NCBI RefSeq assembly: GCF_014202275.1
Contig: NZ_JACHGF010000010.1
Coordinates: forward strand, 1-64,000
Direction: 5' to 3'
Source: Rhabdobacter roseus
Lineage (GTDB): Bacteria; Bacteroidota; Bacteroidia; Cytophagales; Spirosomataceae
DNA length: 64,000 bases
How positions within the stretch are numbered: position 1 is the first letter of the stretch; each line of letters begins with the position of its first letter. The notes under the pieces are model-generated. The model worked only from the letters and a program-made list of their open reading frames with translations. It did no database searches and had not been told where the DNA came from. Positions 43,331-53,418 of this stretch are shown one piece after another. A program made the translations under genes and the position numbers.

Positions 43331-45067
43331 ATGCGTATCGGAATTTTTTTTGGTGGCCCCTCGCGCGAGCGTGAAATCTCCTACGCGGGTGGCAAAACGG
43401 CCTTTGAGCACCTGGACAAATCCCTGTTTCAGCCCGTTCCGGTGTTTGTGGATAGTTTCGGTCGGTTTATTCTTTTGCGCAAAGAATGGATGTACCAGAC
43501 CAGCATCCGCGATTTTTATCCCGCTCCCGCCAGCCAGCGCGAGGGGTACCTTACCTACGTGGAGTCGCTGCCGCAGCTGGCCCAGGAAGAGGTACCCGCC
43601 AGCGTAGGTACTTTGATCACTCCCGACGAGTTCAAGGGGTACTTTGACTTTGCACTGCTGGCCATGCACGGCCCCGACTGCGAAGACGGCGCCATCCAGG
43701 GCCTGCTGGAGTGGTACCGCATTCCGTACAGCGGGCCGGGGCTGATGGGCTCGGCCGTGGGGATTGATAAGGTACTTCAAAACGAGATGATTGCCCTGGC
43801 CAACGGCCAGCAAAAGCGCATGGCGGTGGTGACGCACCAGCAGTGGCAGAAGGAAGACCGAGGGGTACTTTTTGCCAAACTCAAAGAAACCCTGGACCTA
43901 CCGCTGGTCGTGAAAGCACCGCATCAGGGCTCTTCCATTGGGGTAGCCATTGTGAAGAATGACGCCTACGACGACTTTGTGGCGGCCATAAACCAGTGCT
44001 TTTTTCAGCTGGAGGTACCTACCGAAGCCTGGCACCGGCTCGCCAAAGAAGAAAAGCACCACTGGGCGCAGCGCGTGACAAACCTTGACGAGGGCATCGG
44101 CTTTCCGGTGGTAGCCGGAGGTACTACGCTCTACCACCCGCAGGAGCTCGTCACGTACCTCGACGCGCAGCAGCAAGGTACCTCGCTGATCGCCAGTAGC
44201 AACGCCGAAGATCAGGTACTTCTGGAAGAGTTTGTCAACGGCCAGGAGTTCTCCTGCGGCTGTATCCAGTTTGACGACGGCACGCCCCTGGCCCTGCCGC
44301 CGACGGAGGTCGTGAAGATAGTGGAGGTATTTGATTTCAACGCCAAGTACCGGCCCGGCACTACCCGCAAGCGCATTCCGGTAGGTACTTCGCTGGAAAA
44401 CAACCGGAACATCCAGCGGCATATCGCCACGGTGTTTCAGCGGCTGGGCATGAATGTCTGCGCCCGCATCGACGGTTTCCTGACGGCCGACGACACCGTG
44501 CTGCTGCACGACCCGAACACGATCCCGGGCATGTCGCCCAGCTCGTTGATTTTTAAGCAAATGGCCGAGATTGGCCTGAGCGTCACGCACGCGATCACGT
44601 ACTTCATCCGGCAGTCGATCCGGGAGCGGATTCGCACCGGCAAAGGTACCTGGGAGCTGCGGAGCTTATTGGAAAAGCTGGACCAGAACATCACCGCCGC
44701 CCACCAGCAGGATTGGCCCAAAGTGGGAATTGTGTTTTCGGCCACGGACGAGCAGTACGCCCAGGCGCGGGCGGCGTACAGCCAGCTGAACGCCGAAGGA
44801 AAAGCGCGGCCGGTGGTGGTGCTGAAGCAGGGCGAAGAAAACTACTTTATTCTACCAAACCAGCTCATGTTTAAAGAATCGGTAGATGAGGTACTGGCCC
44901 AATTGCAAACCCAGCGGGATGCTTTGATCGAAGAAACCGTGCAGAAGGCCGCTCCCATCACGACCTTTTACGCCGGTGCGGTGCAGGCGGAAGTAGCCTG
45001 GGTAGCGGATTTGAGTAGTATCGATCGGGTAGAAAATTGGATAGTTCTAAGTCCGGCAAACGTTTGA
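43331..45067 (+). CDS. Long D-alanine--D-alanine ligase-family ATP-grasp protein
   Basis: 578 residues, against about 310-380 for a standard Ddl. The N-terminal part (RIGIFFGGPSREREISYAGG) and ATP-grasp motifs (VKAPHQGSSIGVAIV, and HDPNTIPGMSPSSL in place of the usual EVNTxPG) are present, so ligase chemistry is plausible. A roughly 80-residue insert lies in the middle of the ATP-grasp fold and about 140 residues are added at the C-terminus. Substrate may be D-Ala-D-Ala or another dipeptide; a dedicated paralogue with changed specificity is possible. Cytoplasmic, preceded by a terminator and so its own transcript. Confidence 0.82.
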   Translation: MRIGIFFGGPSREREISYAGGKTAFEHLDKSLFQPVPVFVDSFGRFILLRKEWMYQTSIRDFYPAPASQREGYLTYVESLPQLAQEEVPASVGTLITPDEFKGYFDFALLAMHGPDCEDGAIQGLLEWYRIPYSGPGLMGSAVGIDKVLQNEMIALANGQQKRMAVVTHQQWQKEDRGVLFAKLKETLDLPLVVKAPHQGSSIGVAIVKNDAYDDFVAAINQCFFQLEVPTEAWHRLAKEEKHHWAQRVTNLDEGIGFPVVAGGTTLYHPQELVTYLDAQQQGTSLIASSNAEDQVLLEEFVNGQEFSCGCIQFDDGTPLALPPTEVVKIVEVFDFNAKYRPGTTRKRIPVGTSLENNRNIQRHIATVFQRLGMNVCARIDGFLTADDTVLLHDPNTIPGMSPSSLIFKQMAEIGLSVTHAITYFIRQSIRERIRTGKGTWELRSLLEKLDQNITAAHQQDWPKVGIVFSATDEQYAQARAAYSQLNAEGKARPVVVLKQGEENYFILPNQLMFKESVDEVLAQLQTQRDALIEETVQKAAPITTFYAGAVQAEVAWVADLSSIDRVENWIVLSPANV

Positions 45068-45144
45068 TAAAAAAGGAGGTTATAACTAGCAGGAAAGAAT
45101 TTTTAGAAGTACCTGTGCCCCTTACGCTTGCCGAACGAAATAGG

Positions 45145-45152
45145 TATATTTG
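45145..45152 (+). promoter_or_regulatory. Probable -7 promoter box for the glucosidase gene
   Basis: TATATTTG is an exact TAnnTTTG element 93 bp before the ATG at 45245. The nearest TTG (45128-45130) is only 14 bp upstream, so the -33 element is uncertain. Confidence 0.4.
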
Positions 45153-45244
45153 TTTGAAGCCACCCACGGCTTCTCTTTCCGTAAAGTACCCACACCTGGT
45201 CGTTAAAAGTAGTAGTAACGAATTTCCTCTAATCTGATAAAAGA

Positions 45245-47932
45245 ATGGCTAACGGCGCAGAGAAGGTACGTCTCACTTTACAGAAAGAAAACAAAGGCTG
45301 GAAAAAATGGGGGCCTTATCTTTCTGAACGTCAATGGGGTACCGTACGAGAAGACTACAGTAACAACGGCGACGCCTGGAACTACATCACGCACGAAATG
45401 GCCCGCTCCAAAGCCTACCGCTGGGGCGAAGAAGGCATCGGCGGTTTCTCGGACAACAAGCAGCACATCTGCATGGCGTTCTCTTTTTGGAATCACCGGG
45501 ATAAGTTCTTGAAGGAAAGGCTTTTTGGCCTGACCAACCGGGAGTCCAACCACGGGGAGGACGTCAAGGAAATGTACTACTACCTCGACAGTACGCCCAC
45601 GCACTCGTACATGCGGATGCTGTATAAGTACCCCCAGCAGGCTTTTCCCTACGAAAAAATCCGGCAGGAAAGTGCGCGTCGCGGCAAGGACGACCCGGAG
45701 TACGAGATCATGGATACGGGTACCTTCGCGGCGGACGAGTACTTTGACATCGACATCGAATACGCCAAGGCGGACCAGGAAGACGTGCTGATGCGCGTGA
45801 CCGTGCACAACCGCGGCCCCGAGGATGCACCCATTACCATTCTGCCAACGATCTGGTTCCGCAATACCTGGTCGTGGGGGTACGAGGCCTTCAACTACAA
45901 ACCCATGATGAACGGCATTGCCAACCGGCTCATCGAAGTGACGCACCGCAAGCACGGGAAATTCAACCTGTACCTCGATAACGCGGATGAGCTGCTCTTC
46001 TGCGAAAACGAGACCAATTTTAAGCGCCTCTACGGTACGCCCAATGCCACCGCCTACCCCAAAGACGGCATAAACGACTACGTAGTCGGCGGGTGCAGTA
46101 CCTCCACCATCAACCCCAACCACATAGGTACCAAGGCGGCGGGGCTTTTTACCCGTACGGTGAAGGCCGGCGAAAGTATTTCGATTCGGTTGCGGCTGGT
46201 GAACCACACCATCTCGGAGCCCTTCGGGGGCTTTGACGATATGTTTGCCAAGCGTATTCGCGAGGCCAATGAGTTTTATGATGAGCTTCAGAAAGACGTC
46301 AAAGAGCCCGACCTCTGTTCCATCCAGCGGCAAGCCTACGCCGGCATGCTCTGGAACAAACAGTTTTACTACTACAACGTGTACGAATGGCTGAAAGGGG
46401 ACCCTTCGCAGCCCGAGCCCGCTTACGGGCGCAAATGGGGACGCAACTCGGGCTGGCGGCACCTGTACTCGGCGAACCTGATTTCGATGCCCGATAAGTG
46501 GGAGTATCCCTGGTTTGCGGCCTGGGATCTGGCCTTTCACTGCATTCCGCTGGCGCGGGTCGATGCGGATTTTGCCAAGCGCCAGCTCGAAATCCTGCTG
46601 CGTGAATACTACATGCATCCCAATGGCCAGATACCCGCCTACGAGTGGAATTTCTCCGACGTAAACCCGCCCGTGCACGCCTGGGCTACCTGGAAGGTGT
46701 ACGAAATAGACCGCGAGCAGAACGAAGGCGTGGGGGATGTGGAGTTTCTGGAAAAGATATTTCACAAGCTACTCCTGAATTTTACGTGGTGGGTCAACCA
46801 AAAGGATGATACCGGCAACAACATCTTTAGCGGGGGCTTCCTGGGCCTGGATAACATCGGCGTCTTCGACCGCTCCACGCCCATGCCTTTTGGGGGAAAG
46901 CTCGAGCAGGCCGACGCCACCGGCTGGATGGCCATGTATACCCTGAACATGCTCCGCATCTCCGTCGAAATTTCGCTCAAAAAACCCGTCTATCAGGACA
47001 TGGCTTCCAAGTTTTTCGAGCACTTCCTGCACATTGCCGGAGCCATGGAAGCCATCGGTGGCAACGCCTCCTCCATCAGCCTGTGGGACGAAGACGACCA
47101 GTTTTACCACGATGTCATTCACATTCCGAACGGGCAAAGTATCCTGCTCAAGGTACGTTCCATCGTGGGGCTGATCCCGCTGTTTGCGGTAGAAATCCTG
47201 GACCCGCAAATGGTGGATAAACTACCTATTTTTAAGCGTCGGGTGGAATGGGTACTGGCCAACCGCCCCGACCTGGCCCGGTTGATTTCGCGCTGGTTTG
47301 AGTCGGGTAAGGGTGAAAACCGGCTGCTGTCGATCCTGCGCGGGCACCGGATGAAAATGATCCTGAAGCGGATGCTCGACGAGCAGGAGTTCCTCTCGGA
47401 CTACGGCGTAAGGGCGCTTTCCAAGTACCATCAGGACAACCCCTACAAATTTTATATCAACGGCGAGGTACTTCAGGTAGACTACACGCCCGCCGAAGCC
47501 CTGACCGACATCATGGGAGGGAACTCCAACTGGCGCGGGCCGATCTGGTTTCCGCTCAACTACCTCATTTTTGACTCGCTGATGAAGTTTTATACCTACT
47601 ATGGCGATGAGTTTGAGGTAGAGTACCCCACCAATTCCGGCAACCTCACCACCATCCACCAGGCGGCGATGGGCATAGCCGAGCGGTTGATCAATATCTT
47701 CCGGCGCGATGAACAAGAGCGGCGAGCGGTGTATGGGGAGGATGAAAAGCTCCAGACCGACCCCCACTTCCGCGACCATATTCTTTTCTACGAGTACTTC
47801 CACGGCGACAACGGCCGGGGCTGCGGGGCCAACCACCAAACCGGCTGGACGGGCCTGGTAGCGGAGCTGATCCTGAAAACCGCCCAGGCGCGGGCCGTTC
47901 CCGAAAAACAGCTGATGATGGAAAAAGAATAA
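45245..47932 (+). CDS. GH63-like glucosidase (MGH1-type glycoside hydrolase)
   Basis: 895 residues, no signal peptide. An N-terminal beta domain ([20 protein letters not shown]) and an (alpha/alpha)6 barrel with [32 protein letters not shown] and [18 protein letters not shown] are characteristic of GH63-type glucosidases and mannosylglycerate hydrolases. It probably trims alpha-linked glucose or related sugars in the cytoplasm. The phosphosugar mutase follows in the same direction after 78 bp, so both may serve glycogen or trehalose turnover; no other gene of such a pathway is nearby. Confidence 0.85.
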   Translation: MANGAEKVRLTLQKENKGWKKWGPYLSERQWGTVREDYSNNGDAWNYITHEMARSKAYRWGEEGIGGFSDNKQHICMAFSFWNHRDKFLKERLFGLTNRESNHGEDVKEMYYYLDSTPTHSYMRMLYKYPQQAFPYEKIRQESARRGKDDPEYEIMDTGTFAADEYFDIDIEYAKADQEDVLMRVTVHNRGPEDAPITILPTIWFRNTWSWGYEAFNYKPMMNGIANRLIEVTHRKHGKFNLYLDNADELLFCENETNFKRLYGTPNATAYPKDGINDYVVGGCSTSTINPNHIGTKAAGLFTRTVKAGESISIRLRLVNHTISEPFGGFDDMFAKRIREANEFYDELQKDVKEPDLCSIQRQAYAGMLWNKQFYYYNVYEWLKGDPSQPEPAYGRKWGRNSGWRHLYSANLISMPDKWEYPWFAAWDLAFHCIPLARVDADFAKRQLEILLREYYMHPNGQIPAYEWNFSDVNPPVHAWATWKVYEIDREQNEGVGDVEFLEKIFHKLLLNFTWWVNQKDDTGNNIFSGGFLGLDNIGVFDRSTPMPFGGKLEQADATGWMAMYTLNMLRISVEISLKKPVYQDMASKFFEHFLHIAGAMEAIGGNASSISLWDEDDQFYHDVIHIPNGQSILLKVRSIVGLIPLFAVEILDPQMVDKLPIFKRRVEWVLANRPDLARLISRWFESGKGENRLLSILRGHRMKMILKRMLDEQEFLSDYGVRALSKYHQDNPYKFYINGEVLQVDYTPAEALTDIMGGNSNWRGPIWFPLNYLIFDSLMKFYTYYGDEFEVEYPTNSGNLTTIHQAAMGIAERLINIFRRDEQERRAVYGEDEKLQTDPHFRDHILFYEYFHGDNGRGCGANHQTGWTGLVAELILKTAQARAVPEKQLMMEKE

Positions 47933-48010
47933 AACGGGAAAAACGCGCAGTTTTTTTACATTTGCCGGTATTCATTTTAACGTAAGCTAAACCTGCAAGT
48001 AAACTAGATT

Positions 48011-49774
48011 ATGGCCGCACAACTAGAACCTACTGTACAAGATAAAGTCAATACCTGGCTGGAGGGTAATTACGATGCCGACACCAAAGCGGCCATCCAG
48101 AGCCTGCTGGACGAAGGAAGTACCACCGAGCTTACCGACGCTTTCTACAAAGACCTGGAGTTTGGGACGGGCGGGCTCCGCGGCCTGATTGGCATTGGCT
48201 CCAACCGCATGAATCGCTATACCGTAGGGACCGCCACGCAGGGATTGGCCAACTACCTCAATAAAGCGTTTCCTAACCAGGAAATCAAGGTAGCTATTGC
48301 GCACGACAGCCGCATCAAGTCCGATGAGTTTGCTCGCACGATCGCCCATATTTTCTCGGCCAACGGCATTACAGTATACCTCTTTGACGCGCTACGCCCT
48401 ACGCCGGAGCTCTCGTTTGCCATTCGGCTGCTGGGCTGCCACAGTGGAGTAGTGGTCACGGCCTCCCACAATCCTAAGGAGTACAACGGCTACAAAGCCT
48501 ACTGGGTGGATGGCTCGCAGGTAGTGGCCCCGCACGACAAGAATATCATTGACGAAGTAAACGCCATTACGTCCATAGACGACGTCCGCTTTGAGGGCGA
48601 CGCCTCGCGCATCCATCCCATCGGGGAGGAGGTAGACGACAAGTACCTCAATCACATTTTGACACTATCTATTTCCAAAGAGGCCATTGCGCGGCAGAAG
48701 GATCTGAAAATTGTCTTTACGCCCATCCACGGTACCGGCGTGAAGCTGGTACCTTCGTTGCTGGACCGTATGGGCTTCCAAAACGTAACCGTCATTGAAG
48801 AGCAAGCTGAGCCCCAAGGCAACGGGCAGTTCCCGACGGTGGTATACCCCAATCCGGAAGAAAGCGAAGCCATGGCCATGGCTATGGCAAAGGCCAAAGA
48901 AATTGACGCCGACCTGGTGATGGGGACCGATCCCGACGCCGACCGCGTGGGCATTGCCGCCAAAAATCACCACGGGGAGATCCAGCTTCTGAACGGCAAT
49001 CAAACCGCGAGCCTGTTGATCTACTACCTGCTCAACGCCTGGAAGGAAGCCGGGAAGCTGACGGGTCGGCAGTTTGTGTGCAAAACCATCGTCACCACCG
49101 ACCTCATCGACAACATGGCCGATGCCTTCGACGTGCGGTGCTACAATACCCTGACGGGCTTTAAGTACATTGCCCAGGTGATCCGGGAGAAGGAAGGGCT
49201 GGAGGAGTTCATCGGTGGAGGTGAAGAAAGCTACGGGTACCTGATCGGCGACGCCGTGCGCGACAAAGACGCCATTGCTTCCTGCGGACTCATCGCGGAG
49301 CTGACGGCCTACGCCAAGGACAAAGGCCTGAGCCTGTTTGATATGCTCATGGAGGTGTACAAGCAGTTTGGTTTCTACTACGAAGGACTGATTTCCCTCA
49401 CCAAGAAAGGCAAGACCGGCGCGGAGGAGATCCAGCAAATGATGGCCGATTTCCGGGCCAATCCCCCCAAAACCCTGGCGGGCTCGGAGGTGATCCGGAT
49501 GGACGACTACAAAAATTTGACCAATACCGATCTGCGAAACGGTACGGTATTCAACATCCCAGCCGGAAAAATGGGGATCGAAGAATCCAACGTGCTGCAA
49601 TTCTTCACCGCCGACGGCACCAAGTTTACCTGCCGCCCGTCGGGTACCGAGCCCAAAATCAAATTCTACGTGGGCGTACGCGCCGAGCTAACACGCAACG
49701 AAGATTTTGACGAAGTCTACGCCAGCCTGAAGGACAAAGTAAAAGCCATCGGCGAAGAGCTGGGCCTGAAATAG
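48011..49774 (+). CDS. Phosphoglucomutase/phosphomannomutase family enzyme
   Basis: 587 residues, the long form typical of phospho-sugar mutases in this phylum. The four active-site loops are present: phosphoserine loop VTASHNPKEYNG, metal loop GTDPDADRVG, sugar loop GGGEESYGYLIG and phosphate loop RPSGTEPKIKFY. It interconverts hexose 1- and 6-phosphates in the cytoplasm. TACATTTG at 47957-47964 is an exact -7 element, so it may have its own promoter besides read-through from the glucosidase gene. Confidence 0.95.
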   Translation: MAAQLEPTVQDKVNTWLEGNYDADTKAAIQSLLDEGSTTELTDAFYKDLEFGTGGLRGLIGIGSNRMNRYTVGTATQGLANYLNKAFPNQEIKVAIAHDSRIKSDEFARTIAHIFSANGITVYLFDALRPTPELSFAIRLLGCHSGVVVTASHNPKEYNGYKAYWVDGSQVVAPHDKNIIDEVNAITSIDDVRFEGDASRIHPIGEEVDDKYLNHILTLSISKEAIARQKDLKIVFTPIHGTGVKLVPSLLDRMGFQNVTVIEEQAEPQGNGQFPTVVYPNPEESEAMAMAMAKAKEIDADLVMGTDPDADRVGIAAKNHHGEIQLLNGNQTASLLIYYLLNAWKEAGKLTGRQFVCKTIVTTDLIDNMADAFDVRCYNTLTGFKYIAQVIREKEGLEEFIGGGEESYGYLIGDAVRDKDAIASCGLIAELTAYAKDKGLSLFDMLMEVYKQFGFYYEGLISLTKKGKTGAEEIQQMMADFRANPPKTLAGSEVIRMDDYKNLTNTDLRNGTVFNIPAGKMGIEESNVLQFFTADGTKFTCRPSGTEPKIKFYVGVRAELTRNEDFDEVYASLKDKVKAIGEELGLK

Positions 49775-49794
49775 AAGTACCTTTTATAAAGGTT

Positions 49795-49824
49795 AACGCC
49801 CCGGAATGCAGATTCCGGGGCGTT
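49795..49824. terminator. Hairpin terminator between convergent genes
   Basis: Perfect 13-bp arms (AACGCCCCGGAAT and ATTCCGGGGCGTT) around the 4-nt loop GCAG. It lies between the mutase stop (49774) and the CotH-protein stop (49858), so it could serve both. Confidence 0.8.
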
Positions 49825-49857
49825 GGCGTTTAAGGTGGAGCCGTGCAAAGTGTGGCT

Positions 49858-52800
49858 TCAATAACCAAGCTGTAAGGTGTTGTTTTCTAAGTAAACCAGC
49901 TGCGAATCCTCCTCAATATGAAGGGTTTTGGCGTAGTTTTCGGGGGTAGTGAGCGTCACAATGTGTCCGGGCCGTAGTACTACCTCGTCACAAAGCGTCG
50001 GTACGCGACCGCACGACCAGGTACTTGTACTATTCCAATCGCCGGAGGCCAGGCTTTCGCAGGTACCCCGGCTCACCACGATGTCGTCCAGGCGCAACTG
50101 AGCCCGGTTGCTGGAGCCGGGCGTACGTAGGTAGTAGCGCCAAAGGAGCTGTACGTAGGGTTGATTTAGGGCGTTAGCCGGTAGGGCCGTGGGGCCAAAG
50201 CGCTGACTATGGCCAGCGGTAGGATTTCGCACGTACTCCACGACCTGCCCCTGCTCGTCGAGCAAATCCAGGAAAGGCCCGCTGTCTCCGACCCGGTACT
50301 GAAGCCGGATGGCGTACTCCCGGTTATTGGGAAGTACCGTCCCGCCGGTCCAGCTCACGTAGGCTGCGTTTTGCCCAAGGGTATTGAGGCCCAGCAAGGC
50401 ACCGCCCATTCTACCCATGGGGTACCCATCGTTAAAATTTGACGGCGTATCACTGGTGGTATTGATGAAAGCTATCCCATCTTCCCCCAGGCCGTTAATT
50501 CTACTGCGGGTTTCAAAATTATAAACGCCACTGGTAAAGCCTTCTATTTCGGCGGTCAGGGGAGGGTCTGGCTGATTCATGTAGACGAAAGCCATGTGCG
50601 TGGGAAATACACCCGCGGTAGTATCGGCGGGCCAGCCACTGAATTCGTAGGCACAATCCGAAAAAGTGTAGGGTGCGGGAATGGGCGAGAAATTGGGATC
50701 TACTTCAAAAACGGCCTGTAACGTACGGCTGGCGGCTAGCGTAACGGAGTATACCGTATCCGTAGACACCGTATTAGCCCCTTCCTGCCAGCGCGCAAAC
50801 CGGTAACCCTGGACCGCCCGGGCACGTAACACGACGGGTACCTGCTGAAAGTACACGCCCGTCCAGGGGTAGGGGGTAGCGCTTACGCCGGGGGTCGTGG
50901 GGAGAAGATCAATGGTATTTACCCGTACGTGACCGTGGGCGGCGTTAGAAATCTGGATGGTCAGGTTTCGATCCGAAGAAAGCCCAAATTTGGCCCGGAG
51001 GTGGTTACGCATGTGGGCGGGACGCTGCTGCGAAAAAGTGAACATCTCAGTAAGTTCGTTATTCCAGTCGGTCAGGGAAGGGTTATTGTTCCACCGGGCC
51101 ACGTGTTCGTTCATCTCCGGCTGGAAAGCCTGCTGGTAGGTAGTGAGTAGGGCCGAGGTGTGGCTGGCCTGAAAAATGGTATTGAGCAGGTCGGCAAAGC
51201 GCGTGATGAAGCTATTTCTGAACGTCTCGTTCGCTAATAAACGCCTCAAAAGCAGCGTTGACCAGGGAGGAGGGAGCGTCTCGTTGGAGGCCGTGGCGTA
51301 CTCCAGCGTATTGTAACTGGCTTTATTAAATATTCCGAAACCGAAGGAGTAGTCCACGTCATACATCATCCAGCGCCAGCGCCCATCGTGGCCGTAGGGA
51401 GCATTGGGAAGATACCCGGTTGTTTGTTTTCGCCAGTACCGAATGTTATTAAAAGGCCAGTCGCTATTGCCCGAAAAGATCTCCGCTACGGTATAGTCCA
51501 CAAAATTATCAGTATCCATGAGCGTTTGGACGTGGGCGTAGTTGCCGGCATTGAGCGGGTTGTTGGCATTCACGTAGTTGATCAGTTCGGTGTACTTGGC
51601 GCTACTCCCTTCTTCTACTTCCCGATCCAAAACCAGCATATCGACACTGTCGCGGCTCACGCCGTATACCCTTTCGAGGTAAAACCGGTCGTGCCGATCG
51701 CGGATGTTATGGATGCCCCAGTACTCTCCGTTCAGGAATACAATGCTGGGGCGATTGTCCTGAATGTCAAATCTCAGGGACCGAACTAAATCCTGAGCAA
51801 AGGCGTCCCGAAAAAGCGCTTTGGCCCAGTCGGTACCGCCGTCGCGCAGAATAAGCCGTTTGTAGGACGTATAAGGAAGACGGGGGAAAATGGGGTAGGC
51901 CAATTCGTTGTCGCCAAAATCACTATCGGCGTACAGCCGGATGGATTTGCGCGGATTGGTGCGGCTGAAACCCCCGTGGATCTGAAAACCCATATCCTGC
52001 CGATGCGCCCGGGCGCTGGTGGGCTCGGAGGTAGGTTCAAAAAACTCAAAGTGCATGGGGTACCTGTAGTCGCTTTCGCGCCAGTAGTTTCCGCCCGACT
52101 GCTTCCCGACGGATTCGTTGGGAAACGCATTGCGCCAATCTACGAAGTCTTTACCCGCGGTATAGATACCGGTATTGTAATCAAAAAGTTTTTTTTCGGA
52201 GGTAGAGAGGCTAATAACCGGCAGGCTGTAGCGCGGCCTGCCCGCAGGATTAATGAAATACGTATTGGTTATGATAGCACTGGGCAAGGTACCCTCCTGG
52301 TACGCAATGGCCCTCACCACGGTAGCTTTATTGATCAGAGCGGAAGGGAAATAGTAGGGCGTATAGTCAAAGGTAGATGACTTCACCGATACCTTGTTGG
52401 GCTGATTGGCGCGGTTGGTGAGGGTAATGGGATTAGTATAAGCGTAGGTCTGGAGGGTCTCGAGTAAGTTGGGGCCTACGCCTTGGCCGGGGTCGCGGGG
52501 GTACTGATTTTTATAAATAAAGGTAGTACCGGCCAGGTTGGCGGGGTCAGGATCGGAGCCGTCCAGGGTGTACAGGATCGTAGCGCCGGGGGCCGGGGCC
52601 TGTAGGCTAAGCGATAAGTCACTCGTATAAAAACCAGCCTGATGCGAAAACGTAGGCGGATCCAGCAAAGCCGTATAGCCCGTCGATGCATTGTTGCTGG
52701 CGTTGGGAGTAGCGGGTTTAAAGTAAAACCAATCGGCGGTTCCGTTGGGCTTTCTGCCCCAGGAAACATCCGTGCGCTGAGGACCAAACGAAAGGCTGTC

Positions 52801-53187
52801 GATGAGGGTAGTGCCGTCGTCGGCGTAAAGAGCCAGGTACTCCCCGTCGGCCGAGAGCCGGAAAGGCAGATGAAGATTCCCCCGGCTTTCCACTCCACTG
52901 GCCCAGATTAGCAGAAAGCCCTGAGCAGGAACCACCGTAGAGGAGGTACCTGGCATAATTCGATGCCTGGTAGGGTTATTTTTGCTGTCAGTAAGGTAGA
53001 AATTGGCAATATTAACCGGAGTAGGGCCGGGATTGTAGAGCTCGATCCAATCTTCGTAGCCACCCGTGGCATCGGCCAGCGTACGGCTATTGGTGGCCAT
53101 TATTTCGTTGATGTAAAGTGCCTGGGAGTAGGTTGCGGCAATAGAAAGGCACAGCGCGCCCAGCAACAGGAAGTAGTTTTTTTTCAT
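49858..53187 (-). CDS. Large secreted CotH-kinase/lamin-tail protein
   Basis: 1109 residues from ATG 53187, chosen for its signal peptide (MKKNYFLLLGALCLSIAATYSQ). Order of parts: lamin-tail domain (YINEIMATNSRTLADATGGYEDWIELYNPG), a chitobiase/beta-hexosaminidase C-terminal-like Fn3 segment (ATILYTLDGSDPDP), a CotH-like kinase domain (KSIRLYADSDFGDNELAYP, YWGIHNIRDRHDRFY, WMMYDVDYSFGFG), an InlB-like B-repeat (GYRFARWQEGANTVSTDTVY) and a C-terminal beta-rich tail. CotH proteins phosphorylate surface proteins in spores and some bacteria. No clear T9SS sorting domain was recognised, so the export route beyond the Sec signal is open. Its role in the envelope or extracellular matrix is inference. 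Confidence 0.88.
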   Translation of the reverse strand: MKKNYFLLLGALCLSIAATYSQALYINEIMATNSRTLADATGGYEDWIELYNPGPTPVNIANFYLTDSKNNPTRHRIMPGTSSTVVPAQGFLLIWASGVESRGNLHLPFRLSADGEYLALYADDGTTLIDSLSFGPQRTDVSWGRKPNGTADWFYFKPATPNASNNASTGYTALLDPPTFSHQAGFYTSDLSLSLQAPAPGATILYTLDGSDPDPANLAGTTFIYKNQYPRDPGQGVGPNLLETLQTYAYTNPITLTNRANQPNKVSVKSSTFDYTPYYFPSALINKATVVRAIAYQEGTLPSAIITNTYFINPAGRPRYSLPVISLSTSEKKLFDYNTGIYTAGKDFVDWRNAFPNESVGKQSGGNYWRESDYRYPMHFEFFEPTSEPTSARAHRQDMGFQIHGGFSRTNPRKSIRLYADSDFGDNELAYPIFPRLPYTSYKRLILRDGGTDWAKALFRDAFAQDLVRSLRFDIQDNRPSIVFLNGEYWGIHNIRDRHDRFYLERVYGVSRDSVDMLVLDREVEEGSSAKYTELINYVNANNPLNAGNYAHVQTLMDTDNFVDYTVAEIFSGNSDWPFNNIRYWRKQTTGYLPNAPYGHDGRWRWMMYDVDYSFGFGIFNKASYNTLEYATASNETLPPPWSTLLLRRLLANETFRNSFITRFADLLNTIFQASHTSALLTTYQQAFQPEMNEHVARWNNNPSLTDWNNELTEMFTFSQQRPAHMRNHLRAKFGLSSDRNLTIQISNAAHGHVRVNTIDLLPTTPGVSATPYPWTGVYFQQVPVVLRARAVQGYRFARWQEGANTVSTDTVYSVTLAASRTLQAVFEVDPNFSPIPAPYTFSDCAYEFSGWPADTTAGVFPTHMAFVYMNQPDPPLTAEIEGFTSGVYNFETRSRINGLGEDGIAFINTTSDTPSNFNDGYPMGRMGGALLGLNTLGQNAAYVSWTGGTVLPNNREYAIRLQYRVGDSGPFLDLLDEQGQVVEYVRNPTAGHSQRFGPTALPANALNQPYVQLLWRYYLRTPGSSNRAQLRLDDIVVSRGTCESLASGDWNSTSTWSCGRVPTLCDEVVLRPGHIVTLTTPENYAKTLHIEEDSQLVYLENNTLQLGY

Positions 53188-53329
53188 AAGGGTGGAATCC
53201 AAAAAGTAGTGTTGTGTATAGGATATAATCAAAAATAAAGGAACGGCGGGATATGTATGCTACCATTCGCTAAATAGCACCTAGCGGGTACTCGGGTGTG
53301 GTACCTGGCTAAGCAAGAGGTACGTTGGA

Positions 53330-53362
53330 AAAGCCGCACAGAGGGCAGTTCCATGCGGCTTT
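53330..53362 (-). terminator. Hairpin downstream of the Gfo/Idh/MocA gene
   Basis: Arms AAAGCCGCA (53330-53338) and TGCGGCTTT (53354-53362) with a 15-nt loop. On the minus strand the last arm runs into a short T tract. It is placed right after the oxidoreductase stop at 53419. Confidence 0.6.
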
Positions 53363-53418
53363 CTTGAAAGACAACCGGACCTTTGATTCAAGGTACTTCG
53401 GACTGTTTTTTTGGTTAT

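Noticed and set aside
45278-46765. Long open frame (495 codons) on the minus strand
   Set aside because: It lies fully inside the GH63-like glucosidase gene; its composition reflects the third-position bias of the real gene and it has no domain.
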